Part shown: positions 63,390 to 64,000 of the stretch, piece after piece
How positions within the stretch are numbered: position 1 is the first letter of the stretch
How the letters are laid out: each line of letters starts with the position of its first letter
NCBI RefSeq assembly: GCF_024496085.1
Contig: NZ_CP101751.1
Coordinates: forward strand, 1,178,001-1,242,000
Source: Flavobacterium cerinum
GTDB taxonomy: Bacteria > Bacteroidota > Bacteroidia > Flavobacteriales > Flavobacteriaceae
Length of the DNA: 64,000 nt
Direction: 5' to 3'
Notes under the pieces: model-generated
Databases searched by the model: none
Seen by the model: only the letters and a program-made list of their open reading frames with translations
What the model was told of the DNA's origin: nothing
Program-made: the position numbers and the translations under genes

Positions 63390-64000
63390 ATGGAAAATAT
63401 TGCATTAATCGAATCGTTTTCAGAATTTAAAGACGATAAACTAATCGACAGAGTTACCTTAATGGCAATTTTAGAAGATGTGTTTAGAAATGCATTGAAG
63501 AAGAAATATGGTTCGGATGATAACTTCGATATTATTATAAATCCTGACAAAGGGGATATGGAGATCTGGAGAAACCGTGTGGTGGTAGCCGATGGTGAAG
63601 TGGAAGATCCTAACTCGGAAATTTCATTGTCAGAGGCTCGTAAAATTGAGCCGGATTTCGAAGTGGGTGAAGAAGTGTCGGAAGAAGTAAAATTAATTCA
63701 ATTAGGAAGAAGAGCTATTTTAGCATTGCGTCAAAATCTGATTTCTAAAATTCACGAACACGATAATACCAATCTTTATAAGCAATTTAAAGATTTAATT
63801 GGCGATATTTACACGGCAGAAGTGCACCACGTTCGTCCGAAAGCTGTTATCCTTGTGGATGATGAAGGAAATGAAATCGTGTTGCCTAAAGAAAAACAGA
63901 TTCCGTCTGATTTCTTCCGTAAGGGAGATAACGTACGCGGAATCATTGAAAATGTGGAGTTGAAAGGAAACAAACCACAGATCATCATGTCCAGAACATC
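63390..64000 (+). CDS. nusA: Transcription termination/antitermination factor NusA, cut by window end
   Basis: Start MENIALIESFSEFKDDK; 203 codons visible. N-terminal polymerase-binding domain (about 1-125) and the beginning of the S1 domain (IGDIYTAEVHHV ... VLPKEKQIPSDFF), with KH domains expected beyond the window. NusA lengthens RNA polymerase pauses and strengthens intrinsic termination, which matters for the hairpin in its own leader. Confidence 0.96.
   Translation, partial: MENIALIESFSEFKDDKLIDRVTLMAILEDVFRNALKKKYGSDDNFDIIINPDKGDMEIWRNRVVVADGEVEDPNSEISLSEARKIEPDFEVGEEVSEEVKLIQLGRRAILALRQNLISKIHEHDNTNLYKQFKDLIGDIYTAEVHHVRPKAVILVDDEGNEIVLPKEKQIPSDFFRKGDNVRGIIENVELKGNKPQIIMSRT

Overview
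The window is a chromosomal segment of a member of the phylum Bacteroidota, most likely a Flavobacterium-like bacterium (order Flavobacteriales). Several things point there: AT-rich DNA; promoters of the TTG-N17/19-TAnnTTTG type; a protein with a type IX secretion C-terminal sorting domain; a TonB-dependent receptor; paired M16 peptidases; and typical families such as DUF3127, DUF4301, DUF2723 and group II GGGP synthase. There is no prophage and no CRISPR array. The only mobile element is one intact IS3-family insertion sequence.

Layout. 1-11.1 kb holds a truncated EamA transporter, an M16 peptidase pair, rplU-rpmA, ahcY, and a co-directional run of phosphopantetheinyl transferase, GGGP synthase, pnuC, a NadR-like kinase fused to DUF4301, and arfB. 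11.1-13.6 kb is a TPP-riboswitch-controlled TonB receptor. 13.7-19.4 kb carries a Rieske-like lipoprotein, greA with a terminator-like leader, a HIT protein, an SH3 protein, an orphan histidine kinase, a flavin reductase, DUF3127 and aat. 19.4-25.4 kb is the thiamine operon thiS-thiC-thiE paralogue-thiE-thiG-thiH-thiF on the minus strand. It sits behind a second TPP riboswitch whose start-codon-sequestering expression platform can be read from the sequence; thiD is missing. 25.5-29.6 kb has tag, a queuosine-precursor transporter, and rplM-rpsI-rpsB-tsf. 29.7-31.0 kb is a serine hydrolase.

31.1-44.6 kb is the most unusual part. It is a tightly overlapping, almost entirely minus-strand cluster of three B12-type radical SAM enzymes, two methyltransferases, a flippase, a GT2 glycosyltransferase, two GT-C-like polytopic proteins, a haem-c-motif lipoprotein and a nucleotidyltransferase. 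I read it as a possible uncharacterised surface-lipid or glycan assembly system.

44.7-64 kb holds polA; an OmpR/HK pair next to a small secreted basic protein with an 11-bp direct-repeat operator; a T9SS FG-GAP protein; a second surface protein; a metallophosphoesterase; a cysteine-less thioredoxin; a polysaccharide deacetylase; a DUF2723 membrane protein; tRNA-Gln(UUG); the IS3 element (with inverted repeats and a 3-bp target duplication) lying between a universal stress gene and its probable terminator; and rimP-nusA, again with a terminator-like leader hairpin.

Themes. Thiamine synthesis and presumed uptake are both under TPP riboswitches that look translational. The leaders of greA and rimP-nusA, both tied to RNA-polymerase pausing and termination, each carry an intrinsic-terminator-like hairpin. 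A 33-bp palindrome is dispersed in the window and in two copies is translated in the same frame, once inside a ThiE paralogue and once as the C-terminus of Aat.
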